Positions 9,262 to 18,952 of a stretch of 64,000 nucleotides of DNA are shown here, piece by piece. This stretch comes from DIGJ01 sp031553075 (GTDB lineage: Bacteria > Bacillota > Clostridia > Lachnospirales > Lachnospiraceae): assembly GCA_031553075.1 (NCBI GenBank), contig JAVBLX010000069.1, forward strand, positions 1-64,000, read 5' to 3'. The notes beneath the pieces were generated by a model that worked only from the letters and a program-made list of their open reading frames with translations, was not told the DNA's origin and did not search any database. A program made the position numbers and the translations under genes. How positions within the stretch are numbered: the first letter of the stretch is position 1; each line of letters begins with the position of its first letter.

Positions 9262-10374
9262 TTAATTTACACCGGCATTAAAATTTACCGGCAAAATCAA
9301 ATAAATATAACTCTCGTCCTTATCTTTAATAAAACATGGTGCCTTTGGATTAAATAAATAAATATCTACTTCTTCTTCATCAATAACACGGAGAGCATCC
9401 ATTAAGAACTTTGGATTAAATCCAATTAATATTTCTTTTCCTTCTTTGGTAATATCGATTTCTTCCTTCATGGAACCAATCGCAGAGTTGATTTTCAGTT
9501 CCATAGCTTCTGTTCCAATATTGATTATAATTGGTTTTTTTTCTGATTCTTTAATAAGCAGAGTTGCACGGTCAATACAGCTTAAAAATTCTTTTTTATT
9601 TACAGTGATTTTAGTTTCATAATCACTGGAAAGCATCTGCTCTATTTTATAATATTCTCCTTCAATGAGGCGGGAAAGTACTACCGTATCATTAAATTCA
9701 AATACAATGTGCTTCGTGGTAAAAAATACACTTACTTCTTCATCCATTTCTCCTGATAGAATCTTACTGATTTCGTTTAGTGTTTTTCCTGGAACGATAA
9801 CCTTTACTGGTGAATAGGATTCTTTTAATTTAATCTTGCGGATGGAAATACGATGACCATCCAGAGAAACTACTTTAAATTCCTCTCCATTTACTTCAAA
9901 TAATTCTCCAGTCATAATTTTATTGTTTTCATTATCAGAAATAGAAAATACGGTCTGACGAATGATTTCTTTTAGACTGAACTGAGAAATGACAATAGAT
10001 TGGTTTCTTTCGATATAAGGAATGGAAGGAAATTCTTCACTGCTCTTTCCTGAAATATTAAAGTTTGCTTTTTCACAGGTAATGTTTGCTATATAATTTT
10101 CATCTGTTTCAATGGTAATATCATTATCTGGAAGCTTACGGATAATTTCGGAAAATACTTTTGCATTAATAGCAATTGTGCCTTCGTCTAAAATCTGTCC
10201 TTCTACCAATGTTTCGATAGCCAGTTCCATATCATTACCGACCAGTTTAATCTTACCTCCGGTTACTTCAATAATGATACATTCTAAAATAGGCATCGTT
10301 GATTTTGCAGGAACAGCTTTTAAGACAATATTTACACTATTAAGCAAGTCAGATTTTTTACATATAATTTTCAT
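9262..10374 (-). CDS. dnaN: DNA polymerase III beta subunit (sliding clamp)
   Basis: A 370-residue beta clamp, which tethers DNA polymerase III to the template. The start is placed at ATG 10374 (MKIICKKSDLL), with AAGGAG just upstream; the reading frame stays open 37 codons further upstream, but that stretch has no clamp similarity. Three clamp repeats are visible, with ISGKSSEEFPSIP in the middle one and the C-terminal YIYLILPVNF (clamp proteins normally end in a similar PMR/PV motif). It follows dnaA by 247 bases on the same strand. Confidence 0.97.
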   Translation of the reverse strand: MKIICKKSDLLNSVNIVLKAVPAKSTMPILECIIIEVTGGKIKLVGNDMELAIETLVEGQILDEGTIAINAKVFSEIIRKLPDNDITIETDENYIANITCEKANFNISGKSSEEFPSIPYIERNQSIVISQFSLKEIIRQTVFSISDNENNKIMTGELFEVNGEEFKVVSLDGHRISIRKIKLKESYSPVKVIVPGKTLNEISKILSGEMDEEVSVFFTTKHIVFEFNDTVVLSRLIEGEYYKIEQMLSSDYETKITVNKKEFLSCIDRATLLIKESEKKPIIINIGTEAMELKINSAIGSMKEEIDITKEGKEILIGFNPKFLMDALRVIDEEEVDIYLFNPKAPCFIKDKDESYIYLILPVNFNAGVN

Positions 10375-10621
10375 GTGTATAACTCCTTCCGGGATTTTTA
10401 TATATAAATATATTAAACTACTTCGTAGTAATCGTAGTAGGGGATGTGAATTTGTGAATAAGTGCTTTTTGGCTGATAAAATCAAAGGTTTGAGCGTTTG
10501 ATAACTGTGTGGTTAACTTGATTTTAAAATGTGGGTTTTGTGGGTATAAAAAGTGAAATAAAGTTTGTTAAAAAATGATACACCATTTAACCACCTATTT
10601 ATTAACATGTTATACACCTGA
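10375..10621 (-). other. dnaA-dnaN intergenic region with DnaA-like boxes
   Basis: A 247-base AT-rich spacer. It holds box-like 9-mers one base from consensus: TGTGAATAA at 10453-10461 and TTATACACC near 10611-10619. Some Firmicutes have a second cluster of DnaA boxes between dnaA and dnaN, so this could be an accessory part of a bipartite origin. The dnaN ribosome site lies at its 3' end. Confidence 0.5.
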
Positions 10622-11998
10622 TTAATGAGGGTTAATTTTTTTCTTAATCACTTCGATTATGTTGACCAGGGAGGTATCGGTTTTTAGGTCATCGGTTATT
10701 TTATCACAGCCGTGCATTACGGTAGTATGATCTCTTCCACCCAGGGCACCGCCGATTTCTTTGAAAGAAATATCGGTGAGCTGTCGACACAGATACATGC
10801 ATATCTGTCTTGGGTAGGCAATGTTTCTGCTTTTTTTGGTTGAGATGATATCAGCTGGCGTTATGTCAAAATGTTCTGCTACAATGCTATTGATAAGCTC
10901 TATCGTAATGTCTCTGGTATCATTTGGTGAAATTAAATCCTTTAGAGCTTCTTCTGCCAGTGCAACATCAACTTCCTTATTAATAAGGCGAGAACGAGCG
11001 ACGATTTGAGTTAAGGCTCCTTCCAGCTCACGAATGTTGGATTTGATGTTGGTTGCAATGTACTTCATGACTTCATTGTCAATGGATAAACCATCAAGTT
11101 CTTCTTTTTTCTTTAAAATAGCCATTCTGGTTTCATAGTCTGGTGATTTAATATCAACATTAAGACCCCATTCAAAACGTGAACGAAGTCTTTCTTCTAA
11201 GATTTCCATATCTTTTGGCGGCTTGTCCGAAGATAAAATAATCTGCCTTTTGGATTCATGAAGATGATTAAAGGTGTGGAAAAATTCTTCCTGAGTACTT
11301 TCTTTTCCTATAATAAACTGGATATCATCGATTAAAAGTACGTCAATCTCTCTGTATTTCTTACGGAACTCCGCAATGGAGTGGGTATCGGCTTTATTAC
11401 GAATCGCTTCAATCAGTTCATTGGTAAATTTTTCACTGGTTACGTACTGTACTTTTGCACTGGGATTTTGTTCTAATATATAATGTGCGATTGAGTGCAT
11501 AAGATGGGTTTTTCCAAGTCCAACACCTCCATAGATAAAAAGAGGGTTGTAAACCTCACCAGGGGCTTCTGCTACTGCTAAAGATGCAGCATGAGCAAAG
11601 GAGTTATTATTTCCAACTACGAAGGTATCAAAAGTATATCTTGGATTTAAATTAGGATATTTTTGATTGGATTCTTTTGTGATTTTGTCAGAGGGATTGG
11701 AAGCAGTAAGTTCTGGTTTGAGGTTGGCTATTTCGGTAGAGGACAAAAATTCTAATTCAAATTCTTCTCCTATAATCTCTTCTATGGATACTTTTAATGG
11801 AAGAGAGTACCTATTAATAATGTATTCTTTACTGTTTCCGATTCTTTTGTCATTGATTTCAATGGTAATGATATTGTCGCGAATGGTATATATTTTTAAT
11901 GGCTGAATCCAGGTTCGGAAAGAAACGTCAGAAATGCCATGTTCCATTTTTAGATACTCAAGAATTTCTTCCCATTTACCTAATAATAATTCTTTCAT
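10622..11998 (-). CDS. dnaA: Chromosomal replication initiator protein DnaA
   Basis: A 458-residue AAA+ initiator that binds DnaA boxes and melts oriC. Domain I begins WEEILEYLKMEHGISDVSFRTW. The AAA+ core (about residues 125-330) has Walker A GGVGLGKTH and Walker B VLLIDDIQFI. The C-terminal helix-turn-helix carries the signature GGRDHTTVMHGC, which contacts the box. The start ATG at 11998 has AGGAGG upstream. It reads away from the box cluster at 12.1-12.4 kb. Confidence 0.99.
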   Translation of the reverse strand: MKELLLGKWEEILEYLKMEHGISDVSFRTWIQPLKIYTIRDNIITIEINDKRIGNSKEYIINRYSLPLKVSIEEIIGEEFELEFLSSTEIANLKPELTASNPSDKITKESNQKYPNLNPRYTFDTFVVGNNNSFAHAASLAVAEAPGEVYNPLFIYGGVGLGKTHLMHSIAHYILEQNPSAKVQYVTSEKFTNELIEAIRNKADTHSIAEFRKKYREIDVLLIDDIQFIIGKESTQEEFFHTFNHLHESKRQIILSSDKPPKDMEILEERLRSRFEWGLNVDIKSPDYETRMAILKKKEELDGLSIDNEVMKYIATNIKSNIRELEGALTQIVARSRLINKEVDVALAEEALKDLISPNDTRDITIELINSIVAEHFDITPADIISTKKSRNIAYPRQICMYLCRQLTDISFKEIGGALGGRDHTTVMHGCDKITDDLKTDTSLVNIIEVIKKKINPH

Positions 11999-11999
11999 T

Positions 12000-12405
12000 T
12001 AAACCTCCTGATAAAGGGTCCGATGGGGGACTCTTTTATAAGCATATAGTTATATAATATATCAATTCTGTAAATTTTTCAATGGATTAAAAAAAAATCT
12101 AATAATTAAGGTGGGTATTATGTGAAATGAAGAGTGGAAATGTGGATAACCAAATGTGAATAAGTATATTTTTCAAAAAAGAAAATAAGTTATGCACAAA
12201 AAAGTGGACAAGGGTTAAAAAAAGTGGATAATTGTTATTTTAGCGAAAATATGGGTAAAATAAGGATAGAAAAATGTCAAAACGGGCTTAAATCAATTAG
12301 GTTATCCACAAGTTATCCACAAAAAGTGGATAACACAGTTGTAGAACATGGGTGTTGATACCTATGTGAATAACTTAAAAAGTGATGGATTTTATAATAT
12401 TTTAC
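12000..12405. other. Chromosomal replication origin (oriC) with DnaA-box cluster
   Basis: The 514-base dnaA-rpmH spacer has the features of oriC. Perfect boxes TTATCCACA lie at 12302-12310 and 12313-12321, and the reverse form TGTGGATAA at 12141-12149. TTATGCACA (12190-12198) fits the TTATNCACA consensus. Near matches are at 12155-12163, 12223-12231, 12325-12333 and 12365-12373. A highly AT-rich segment (about 12040-12115) next to dnaA is a good candidate for the unwinding element. Gene direction switches here, leftward to rightward. No ORF in this stretch is convincing. Confidence 0.92.
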
Positions 12406-12434
12406 TTGACGAGAGAGTGCTGAGCCGATATAAT
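12406..12434 (+). promoter_or_regulatory. sigma-A promoter of rpmH
   Basis: -35 TTGACG (12406-12411), a 17-base spacer and a perfect -10 TATAAT (12429-12434). It lies ~70 bases before the rpmH ribosome site and directly after the DnaA-box cluster, so initiation proteins could influence it. Confidence 0.8.
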
Positions 12435-12512
12435 GGACATGGTATTTTCTATAAAATAGAGGAAATGTGCCTACTAAAAAATTAGTTTGGTAAGAAAAGG
12501 AGGTGCTTAGCA

Positions 12513-12647
12513 ATGAAAATGACATTCCAGCCTAAAAAGAGATCAAGATCCAAAGTTCATGGATTTAGAAAAAGAATGAGTACCAGCAATGGTAGAAAAG
12601 TATTAGCAGCAAGAAGAGCAAAGGGAAGAAAAGTATTATCAGCTTAG
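12513..12647 (+). CDS. rpmH: 50S ribosomal protein L34
   Basis: A 44-residue basic protein (MKMTFQPKKRSRSKVHGF..., ending RRAKGRKVLSA), full length for L34, a component of the large ribosomal subunit. The start ATG has AAAGGAGG eight bases upstream. It opens the rightward operon rpmH-rnpA-yidD-yidC-khpB, the standard order beside oriC. Confidence 0.98.
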   Translation: MKMTFQPKKRSRSKVHGFRKRMSTSNGRKVLAARRAKGRKVLSA

Positions 12648-12704
12648 GTCGCAATATTGTGACCTTTTCTTCTCTTAATGATTTATCTGTCAGGGGATAG
12701 TTAA

Positions 12705-13052
12705 TTGTTTGAGTCATTAAAAAGTAATCAGGATTTTCAAAATGTGTATCGAAACGGAAAGTCTTATGCAAATCGGTATTTGGTTATGTATGTTTATAAG
12801 AATGGATTGGATAAAAATCGGTTTGGCATATCAGTCAGCAAAAAAGTTGGAAACAGTGTGGTAAGACACAGGGTGACCCGGTTAATCAGAGAGAGTTACA
12901 GATTATGTGAAGAAGAGTTCCATAGTGGTTGGGACATAGTGGTGATTGGCCGGAATACGGCAAAAGACAAAGATTTTAGAGAAATCAACAGTGCGTTGTT
13001 ACATTTAGGAAAACTCCATAGAATTATAAAAAAAGAGATGATTGAATCGTGA
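12705..13052 (+). CDS. rnpA: Ribonuclease P protein component
   Basis: A 115-residue basic protein that binds RNase P RNA for tRNA 5' maturation. The family core is NRFGISVSKKVGNSVVRHRV then TRLIRESYR, with the RNR-like motif written as RHRVTR. The start is TTG at 12705 (FESLKSNQDFQNVYRNGK is the normal N terminus) with GGGGAT upstream. The gene overlaps yidD by four bases. Confidence 0.96.
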   Translation: MFESLKSNQDFQNVYRNGKSYANRYLVMYVYKNGLDKNRFGISVSKKVGNSVVRHRVTRLIRESYRLCEEEFHSGWDIVVIGRNTAKDKDFREINSALLHLGKLHRIIKKEMIES

Positions 13053-13261
13053 GACGGTTTTTAATATTTTTGATAAATCTATATCGTAATTATATTTCTC
13101 CTTTAAAGGGAAGGCCTACTTGTATCTATACGCCTACCTGTTCTTCTTATGCTATAGAAGCATTGGAAAAACATGGTTTATTCAAAGGGTCTTACCTTGC
13201 CATAAGGAGAATTTTGCGTTGTCATCCTTTTCATAAAGGGGGATACGACCCTGTACCGTAA
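13049..13261 (+). CDS. yidD: Membrane protein insertion efficiency factor YidD
   Basis: A 70-residue protein with the diagnostic segment YTPTCSSYAIEALEKHG and IRRILRCHPFHKGGYDPVP. The family helps YidC insert membrane proteins and binds the membrane by an N-terminal amphipathic helix (FLIFLINLYRNYISPL). The start GTG overlaps the end of rnpA, indicating translational coupling. Confidence 0.96.
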   Translation: MRRFLIFLINLYRNYISPLKGRPTCIYTPTCSSYAIEALEKHGLFKGSYLAIRRILRCHPFHKGGYDPVP

Positions 13262-13308
13262 ATAGGAGCTGCAATTTGGGGCAGCCAAGGGTTTAAGGAG
13301 GAAAAAAG

Positions 13309-14589
13309 GTGTTATTAGCAGTATTAACGAAATATGATGGGGCATTCTTAGGACCCATCGCAGTAGTTTTAGGATGGTTTTTAAATGGAATTTATTCTTT
13401 TTTCAGTAATTTTGGAATACAAAATGCGGGATTTTGTATCATTATATTTACATTTGTTGTAAATGCATTGATGATTCCTATGACGATAAAACAGCAGAAG
13501 TTTTCAAAGCTTTCTTCAAAAATGAGTCCTGAGCTTACAAAGATCCAGGAAAAATACAAAGGTAAAAAAGATGAAACTTCTTTGAGGAATTCACAGGCTG
13601 AAACTCAGGCAGTATATGAGAAATATGGTGCGAACCCAACTGGTGGTTGTCTTCCAATGCTTATTACCATGCCGATTTTGTTTGCACTTTATCGAGTAAT
13701 ATATAATATTCCAGCATATGTAAGTGGTATCAAGGATTTTTATTCTAATGTAGCTTCGGCTCTATTGGGAACAGATTATTTGGCTACTATGACAGAATAT
13801 GCTAATAGTTTTACAATTTTAAATGTGAAAAAATGGGGAGATATTAGTACTTCTATTTCTTCCGACCACATTATTGATATTTTATCACAATTTAATGCAA
13901 CACATTGGAATGAGCTTATGAGTAATCCAAATTTTGCTTCTATCCATGATATTATTCAGACTAATTCACAGCAGATTATTAAGATTAATACGTTTGGATT
14001 TGGATTAAATATTGCGGAAACTCCTATGGGTCAATTCATGGCTTCTGGTGTTCCAGTTATTATTAAACTGGCTTATATTTTAATTCCTGTTTTGTCAATT
14101 ATAACTCAGATTATTCAGACAAAGCTTATGACAAGAAATGTGCCTCAGTCTACTGGAAATGATACTGCAGCATCAACTATGAAGACTATGAATACTATAA
14201 TGCCGTATTTTTCAGGAGCAATTTGTTTAACTCTTCCGGTTGGTCTTGGTATTTACTGGATAGCAGGTTCCGTTTTCCGTATTTTTCAGCAGTTGATTTT
14301 AGACAAACATATGGAAAAAGTGGATATAGATGCTTTAATTGAGAAGAATAAAGAAAAACAGAAGAAAAGAAAAGCCAAGATTGGTGCTAATCCAAGTATG
14401 TCCATGGAAGAATATGCAAAGAAAAAGACTAGTACTATTGGTGAAAGAGCAAGTGTTAACAGTAAAAAAATTGATGGTTTAGCTTCTGAAAATAAAGCGG
14501 AAGATTCAAATACTGAGTATAAGTCGGGAAGTATCGCAGACTATGCCAATATGTTAAACCGCAGTCAGAAGGAGAAGGAGGGAAAATAG
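13309..14589 (+). CDS. yidC: Membrane protein insertase YidC/Oxa1
   Basis: A 426-residue integral membrane insertase. The 60KD_IMP core runs from about residue 35 to 345, with an early hydrophobic segment, the charged cytoplasmic hairpin (IKQQKFSKLSSKMSPELTKIQEKYKGK) and later membrane segments. A basic cytoplasmic tail follows. The start is GTG at 13309, nine bases after AAGGAGGA; the next gene begins one base after its stop. It is longer than B. subtilis SpoIIIJ, with an insertion around residues 150-230 between membrane segments. Confidence 0.95.
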   Translation: MLLAVLTKYDGAFLGPIAVVLGWFLNGIYSFFSNFGIQNAGFCIIIFTFVVNALMIPMTIKQQKFSKLSSKMSPELTKIQEKYKGKKDETSLRNSQAETQAVYEKYGANPTGGCLPMLITMPILFALYRVIYNIPAYVSGIKDFYSNVASALLGTDYLATMTEYANSFTILNVKKWGDISTSISSDHIIDILSQFNATHWNELMSNPNFASIHDIIQTNSQQIIKINTFGFGLNIAETPMGQFMASGVPVIIKLAYILIPVLSIITQIIQTKLMTRNVPQSTGNDTAASTMKTMNTIMPYFSGAICLTLPVGLGIYWIAGSVFRIFQQLILDKHMEKVDIDALIEKNKEKQKKRKAKIGANPSMSMEEYAKKKTSTIGERASVNSKKIDGLASENKAEDSNTEYKSGSIADYANMLNRSQKEKEGK

Positions 14590-14590
14590 T

Positions 14591-15535
14591 ATGAATGCTT
14601 GGGTGGAATTTACAGCAAAAACGTTAACTGAGGCCTTAACAGACGCATCTGTTACTTTACAGGTACCAAGTTCTATGATTGAATATGAAGTGCTGGAAGA
14701 AGAAAAGAGTGGATTACTTGGATTATTTAGTAAGCCTGCAAAAATTAGAGCAAGAAAAAGAGATGAAGAGGTAGTTTCTTCTATACCTGTGGAAAAAGCA
14801 CCGGCGAAAGAGGTTAAGCCAGCCAAAGAAGTTAAGGTTGAGAAGCGGTCTGAGGTTAAGACAGAAGTAAAGGCTCAGAAGAATGCAGAACCAGTAGTGG
14901 AAGAAAAGTTACAGGCAAAAAAGGTTTATGTTGAAGAAACCGCTGATGTAGAAGGCATTGCAAAAAAATTCTTAAAAGATGTTTTTGATGCGATGAACAT
15001 TGAATCAAAAGTAGAAGTTAATTTTGATAGAGAAGAAGGTATGGTTAATATCAATGTGGAAGGCGAAGATATGGGAATCCTTATTGGGAAAAGAGGACAG
15101 ACCTTGGATTCTCTTCAGTATCTGGTTAGCCTGGTAATTAATAAAGAGACTAACAATTATCTGAAAGTAAAGCTGGATACAGAAAATTACAGAGAAAGAC
15201 GGAGAGAAACCCTTGAAAACCTTGCCAAAAATATTGCTTTTAAGGTGAAGCGGACGAAACGCTCCGTTTCATTAGAGCCTATGAATCCTTATGAAAGAAG
15301 AATTATTCATTCTGCATTGCAGGGAGATAAATTCGTAGAAACCCATAGTGAGGGTGAAGAGCCTTATCGTAAAGTGGTAGTGACTCTGAAAAAGGGATAC
15401 CGTGATTATGGCAATAATAACAATAATAGAGGTGGTCATAGCCGTTATAATAACAACAATAATAGAAGAGATTATTCCAAGAAAAGATATCAGGATCGTG
15501 AAAGTGGAGTGAAGGAAGTAACTTCAGAGGAATAG
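14591..15535 (+). CDS. khpB: RNA-binding protein KhpB (Jag/EloR)
   Basis: A 314-residue protein with three parts typical of Jag: Jag_N (residues ~1-55, ending GLLGLFSKPAKIRARKR), a KH domain (~115-190, with the GxxG-like loop LIGKRGQTLD) and R3H (~195-260, ERRIIHSALQGD and RKVVVTLKKG). The linker after Jag_N is rich in Glu, Lys and Val, and the tail is rich in Asn, Arg and Gly, which favours RNA binding. The family links to cell elongation and small RNA binding. It follows yidC by one base. Confidence 0.94.
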   Translation: MNAWVEFTAKTLTEALTDASVTLQVPSSMIEYEVLEEEKSGLLGLFSKPAKIRARKRDEEVVSSIPVEKAPAKEVKPAKEVKVEKRSEVKTEVKAQKNAEPVVEEKLQAKKVYVEETADVEGIAKKFLKDVFDAMNIESKVEVNFDREEGMVNINVEGEDMGILIGKRGQTLDSLQYLVSLVINKETNNYLKVKLDTENYRERRRETLENLAKNIAFKVKRTKRSVSLEPMNPYERRIIHSALQGDKFVETHSEGEEPYRKVVVTLKKGYRDYGNNNNNRGGHSRYNNNNNRRDYSKKRYQDRESGVKEVTSEE

Positions 15536-15557
15536 GAAATTGAGAATCGAAAAGGAT

Positions 15558-15590
15558 GCGGCTCGCGGCTTTTGCTGCGGGTCGTTATTT
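15558..15590 (+). terminator. Stable hairpin between khpB and mnmE (terminator or attenuator)
   Basis: A GC-rich 12-base-pair stem (15558-15569 with 15574-15585, four G-U pairs on the + strand RNA) closes a UUUU loop and is followed by TATTTCATTTTT. It would end or reduce rpmH-operon transcription before mnmE. The trailing T run is interrupted, so partial termination is more likely than complete. Confidence 0.6.
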
Positions 15591-15619
15591 CATTTTTGTG
15601 TAATAGGGAGGGAATCATT

Positions 15620-16996
15620 TTGAAGACAGATACCATCGCTGCCATTGCAACGGCTATGACGAATGCTGGAATCAGTATTATTCGTATCAGTGGTCCGGAA
15701 AGTTTTGAAATTATTGATAAGGTGTATGAAGCCAAAACTGGTAAAAAGATATTAAGCAAGGAGAAAAGCCATACAGTTCATTATGGCTTTATAAAGGATG
15801 GAGATGAAATTGTTGATGAGGTTATGGTTCTGTTAATGAAGAGTCCAAATTCTTACACTTGTGAGGATGTTGTGGAAATTGACTGCCATGGTGGTGTTGT
15901 GGTAACAAAGAAGATTTTAGAAACAGTTATTAAATATGGTGCAAGGCCGGCAGAGCCAGGTGAGTTTACAAAAAGGGCTTTTTTAAATGGTAGAATTGAT
16001 TTGTCTCAGGCGGAGGCGGTCAGTGATATGATTACGGCAAAGAATGAGATGGCTTTAAAAAGCTCAGTGCATCAATTGAGAGGAAATGTTCATAGAGAAA
16101 TTATAAAGACACGTGAGATTATTATTCGTGATATTGCGTTTATTGAGGCTGCTTTGGATGATCCGGAGCACATTTCGATCGAGGGATTTGCTGAGGAGTT
16201 GTTGAAACGAATGATGGAGCATGAGAAGAAGTTAAATCATTTGCTGCAATCTGCGGATAATGGTAAAATACTAAAAGAAGGTATTAAGACTGTTATTTTG
16301 GGAAAACCAAATGTCGGAAAATCTTCTTTATTAAATGTTTTAGTGGGAGAAGACAGGGCTATTGTTACGGATATTGAAGGTACGACTAGAGATATTTTAG
16401 AAGAGAGTATCCATTTGGGTGGAATTGTTTTAAATTTGATTGATACGGCAGGGATACGGGATACTAAAGATTTTGTAGAAAAGATAGGTGTTGAACGGGC
16501 GAAGGAATCTGCTTTGGATGCTGATTTAATTGTCTATGTGGTGGATGCTTCCAGAGAGTTAGATGAAAATGATCAGGAGATTATGAGATTAATGGAGGGT
16601 AAGAAATCTATTATCCTATTAAATAAAATAGATTTGGATGCGGTTGTTGGAAAGGATGATTTGCAAAAATATGCCAGCCAGCAGATGATTGAGGTTTCAG
16701 CAAAGAGCCAGGAAGGAATTGAGGAATTGGAAAAGGTTATTTCTCAGATGTTTTTTCATGGGGAGCTTCAATTTAATGATGAGATTTATATAACGAATGT
16801 ACGTCATAAACATGCGTTAGAGGAAAGTCTTAGAAGTATAAAACAGGTGAAAAAATCTATAGAGGATGGGATGCCGGAGGATTTTTATTCAATTGATCTA
16901 ATGAGTGCTTATGAGTCTTTGGGGGAGATTATTGGAGAGTCAGTGGGAGAAGATTTGGTGAATACTATTTTTAGTAAGTTTTGTATGGGGAAGTGA
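15620..16996 (+). CDS. mnmE: tRNA modification GTPase MnmE
   Basis: A 458-residue GTPase that works with MnmG to form (carboxy)methylaminomethyl groups on U34 of tRNAs. The start is set at TTG 15620 (MKTDTIAAIATAMTNAGI, the conserved N terminus) because GGAGGG lies eight bases upstream; the frame is open 16 codons further but without similarity. The G domain has GKPNVGKSSLLN, DTAG and LNKID. The C terminus ends FCMGK, with the catalytic Cys of the family. Confidence 0.96.
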   Translation: MKTDTIAAIATAMTNAGISIIRISGPESFEIIDKVYEAKTGKKILSKEKSHTVHYGFIKDGDEIVDEVMVLLMKSPNSYTCEDVVEIDCHGGVVVTKKILETVIKYGARPAEPGEFTKRAFLNGRIDLSQAEAVSDMITAKNEMALKSSVHQLRGNVHREIIKTREIIIRDIAFIEAALDDPEHISIEGFAEELLKRMMEHEKKLNHLLQSADNGKILKEGIKTVILGKPNVGKSSLLNVLVGEDRAIVTDIEGTTRDILEESIHLGGIVLNLIDTAGIRDTKDFVEKIGVERAKESALDADLIVYVVDASRELDENDQEIMRLMEGKKSIILLNKIDLDAVVGKDDLQKYASQQMIEVSAKSQEGIEELEKVISQMFFHGELQFNDEIYITNVRHKHALEESLRSIKQVKKSIEDGMPEDFYSIDLMSAYESLGEIIGESVGEDLVNTIFSKFCMGK

Positions 16997-17074
16997 GTAG
17001 GGTTAAAAAATTTTACGTTTTAATAGCTTGTGTTATTGGTAGTTTATGTTTGGATGGATAGAAAGGAAGATGTT

Positions 17075-18952
17075 ATGTCATATATTTATGAGGAGTATGA
17101 TGTAGTGGTAGTTGGTGCTGGTCATGCTGGTTGTGAAGCAGCGCTGGCATGTGCAAGACTTGGTTTTCAGACTATTATGTTTACGGTTAGTATGGATAGC
17201 GTAGCACATATGGCTTGTAATCCTAATATTGGAGGAAGTTCTAAGGGACATCTGGTGAAGGAAATTGATGCCATGGGTGGACAGATGGGTAAAGTGATAG
17301 ACGAGACCTTTATCCAATCTAAAATGTTGAACAAATCGAAAGGTCCTGCGGTTCATTCTCTTCGAGCTCAGGCGGATAAGCAAGCTTATACGAATGCAAT
17401 GAGAAAAGTGGTTGAGAATGCGGAAAACCTTACTTTGAAGCAGGCTGAAGTTGTGAAGATATTGGTGGAAGAAGGAAAGGTAACTGGTGTGGAGACTTAT
17501 TCGGGAGCAGTATATCCTTGTAATGCTGTTATTCTTTGTACTGGGGTTTATTTGAAGTCGAGATGTGTTTATGGGGATGTTAGTAATTTTACTGGACCGG
17601 GTGGATTGGCAGCGGCTAATTATTTATCGGATTCTTTGAGGGAGTTGGGCATTGAGTTGTATCGGTTTAAGACGGGTACTCCTGCTCGGATTGATAAGCG
17701 TTCGGTGGATTTTTCTCAGATGGAGGAGCAGAAGGGTGATGAGAAAATAGTTCCTTTTTCTTTCACTAATCGTGGGGAGGATTTGGAGAGGGAGCAGATT
17801 TCTTGTTGGCTTACCTACACGAACGAGAGTACTCATGAGATAATTAGAAAAAATTTGGATCGTTCTCCTTTGTATTGTGGTGACATAAAAGGAACTGGAC
17901 CCAGATATTGCCCTTCTATTGAAGATAAGGTGGTTCGATTTGCAGATAAGGATCGTCATCAGGTGTTCATTGAGCCTGAAGGGGCTTATACAAATGAAAT
18001 GTATGTCGGCGGAATGTCCAGTTCACTTCCGGAGGATGTTCAATACGCTATGTATCGATCTGTACAGGGATTGGAAAATGTTAAGATTGTTAGAAATGCT
18101 TATGCGATTGAATATGATTGTATTAATCCTAATCAGTTAAAGTCTTCCCTGGAGTTTAAGAGTATTGATGGGCTTTTTAGTGGTGGCCAGTTTAATGGTA
18201 GTTCTGGTTATGAAGAGGCGGCTGCACAGGGTTTGATTGCTGGAATTAATGTAAGTATGAAATTACTTGGAAAAGATCCATTGATTTTGGATCGTTCTTC
18301 TGCTTACATAGGAGTTTTAATTGATGATCTTGTTACAAAGGAAACGCTGGAACCCTATCGTATGATGACGTCTCGAGCAGAATACCGGTTGATTTTAAGA
18401 CAGGACAATGCAGATCAGCGTTTAACAAAGTTAGGATACCAGGTTGGTTTGATTGATGAAGAGCGTTATCAAAAGCTTTTGTTGAAGGAAAGTCAGATTC
18501 AGGAAGAAATGGATCGTGTTGAAAAGGTTAATATTGGGGCGAATCAGAAGGTGCAGGAATTGCTCGCTGCCAATGGAAGTACCCCATTGAATTCAGGATG
18601 TACCCTGGCTGATTTAATCCGGCGTCCGGAGTTGACTTATGAAATGTTAGATGGAATAGATAAGGATAGGGTTCCGTTGGATGAGGATGTTATAGAGCAG
18701 GTTAATATTAATCTGAAATATGAGGGATACATTAAGAGACAGATGAAACAGGTGGAGCAGTTTAAAAAGTTGGAGAATAAAAAGATTCCCAATAATATTG
18801 ATTATGAGCAGGTTCATAGTCTTCGCCGAGAAGCGGTTCAGAAGCTTAGCAAGATTAGGCCTCATTCGGTTGGACAGGCTTCCAGAATATCAGGAGTTTC
18901 TCCAGCGGATATTTCGGTCTTGCTGGTCTACTTGGAGCAGTTAAGGCGATAA
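17075..18952 (+). CDS. mnmG: tRNA uridine-5-carboxymethylaminomethyl synthesis enzyme MnmG
   Basis: A 625-residue FAD enzyme, partner of MnmE. The dinucleotide motif VVGAGHAGCEAALA lies near residues 10-25. Other family landmarks are CNPNIGGSSKGHLVKEIDA, GLFSGGQFNGSSGYEEAAAQGL and TSRAEYRL. The start is ATG 17075 (MSYIYEEYDVVVVGAG) with AAGGAAG upstream; an in-frame upstream ATG at 17054 is less likely. The order mnmE-mnmG-rsmG is conserved at clostridial origins. Confidence 0.96.
   Translation: MSYIYEEYDVVVVGAGHAGCEAALACARLGFQTIMFTVSMDSVAHMACNPNIGGSSKGHLVKEIDAMGGQMGKVIDETFIQSKMLNKSKGPAVHSLRAQADKQAYTNAMRKVVENAENLTLKQAEVVKILVEEGKVTGVETYSGAVYPCNAVILCTGVYLKSRCVYGDVSNFTGPGGLAAANYLSDSLRELGIELYRFKTGTPARIDKRSVDFSQMEEQKGDEKIVPFSFTNRGEDLEREQISCWLTYTNESTHEIIRKNLDRSPLYCGDIKGTGPRYCPSIEDKVVRFADKDRHQVFIEPEGAYTNEMYVGGMSSSLPEDVQYAMYRSVQGLENVKIVRNAYAIEYDCINPNQLKSSLEFKSIDGLFSGGQFNGSSGYEEAAAQGLIAGINVSMKLLGKDPLILDRSSAYIGVLIDDLVTKETLEPYRMMTSRAEYRLILRQDNADQRLTKLGYQVGLIDEERYQKLLLKESQIQEEMDRVEKVNIGANQKVQELLAANGSTPLNSGCTLADLIRRPELTYEMLDGIDKDRVPLDEDVIEQVNINLKYEGYIKRQMKQVEQFKKLENKKIPNNIDYEQVHSLRREAVQKLSKIRPHSVGQASRISGVSPADISVLLVYLEQLRR

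Noticed and set aside
12313..12771. Two minus-strand ORFs across oriC and rpmH/rnpA
   Set aside because: They lie antisense to rpmH/rnpA and across DnaA boxes, with low-complexity, non-protein-like translations and no ribosome sites.
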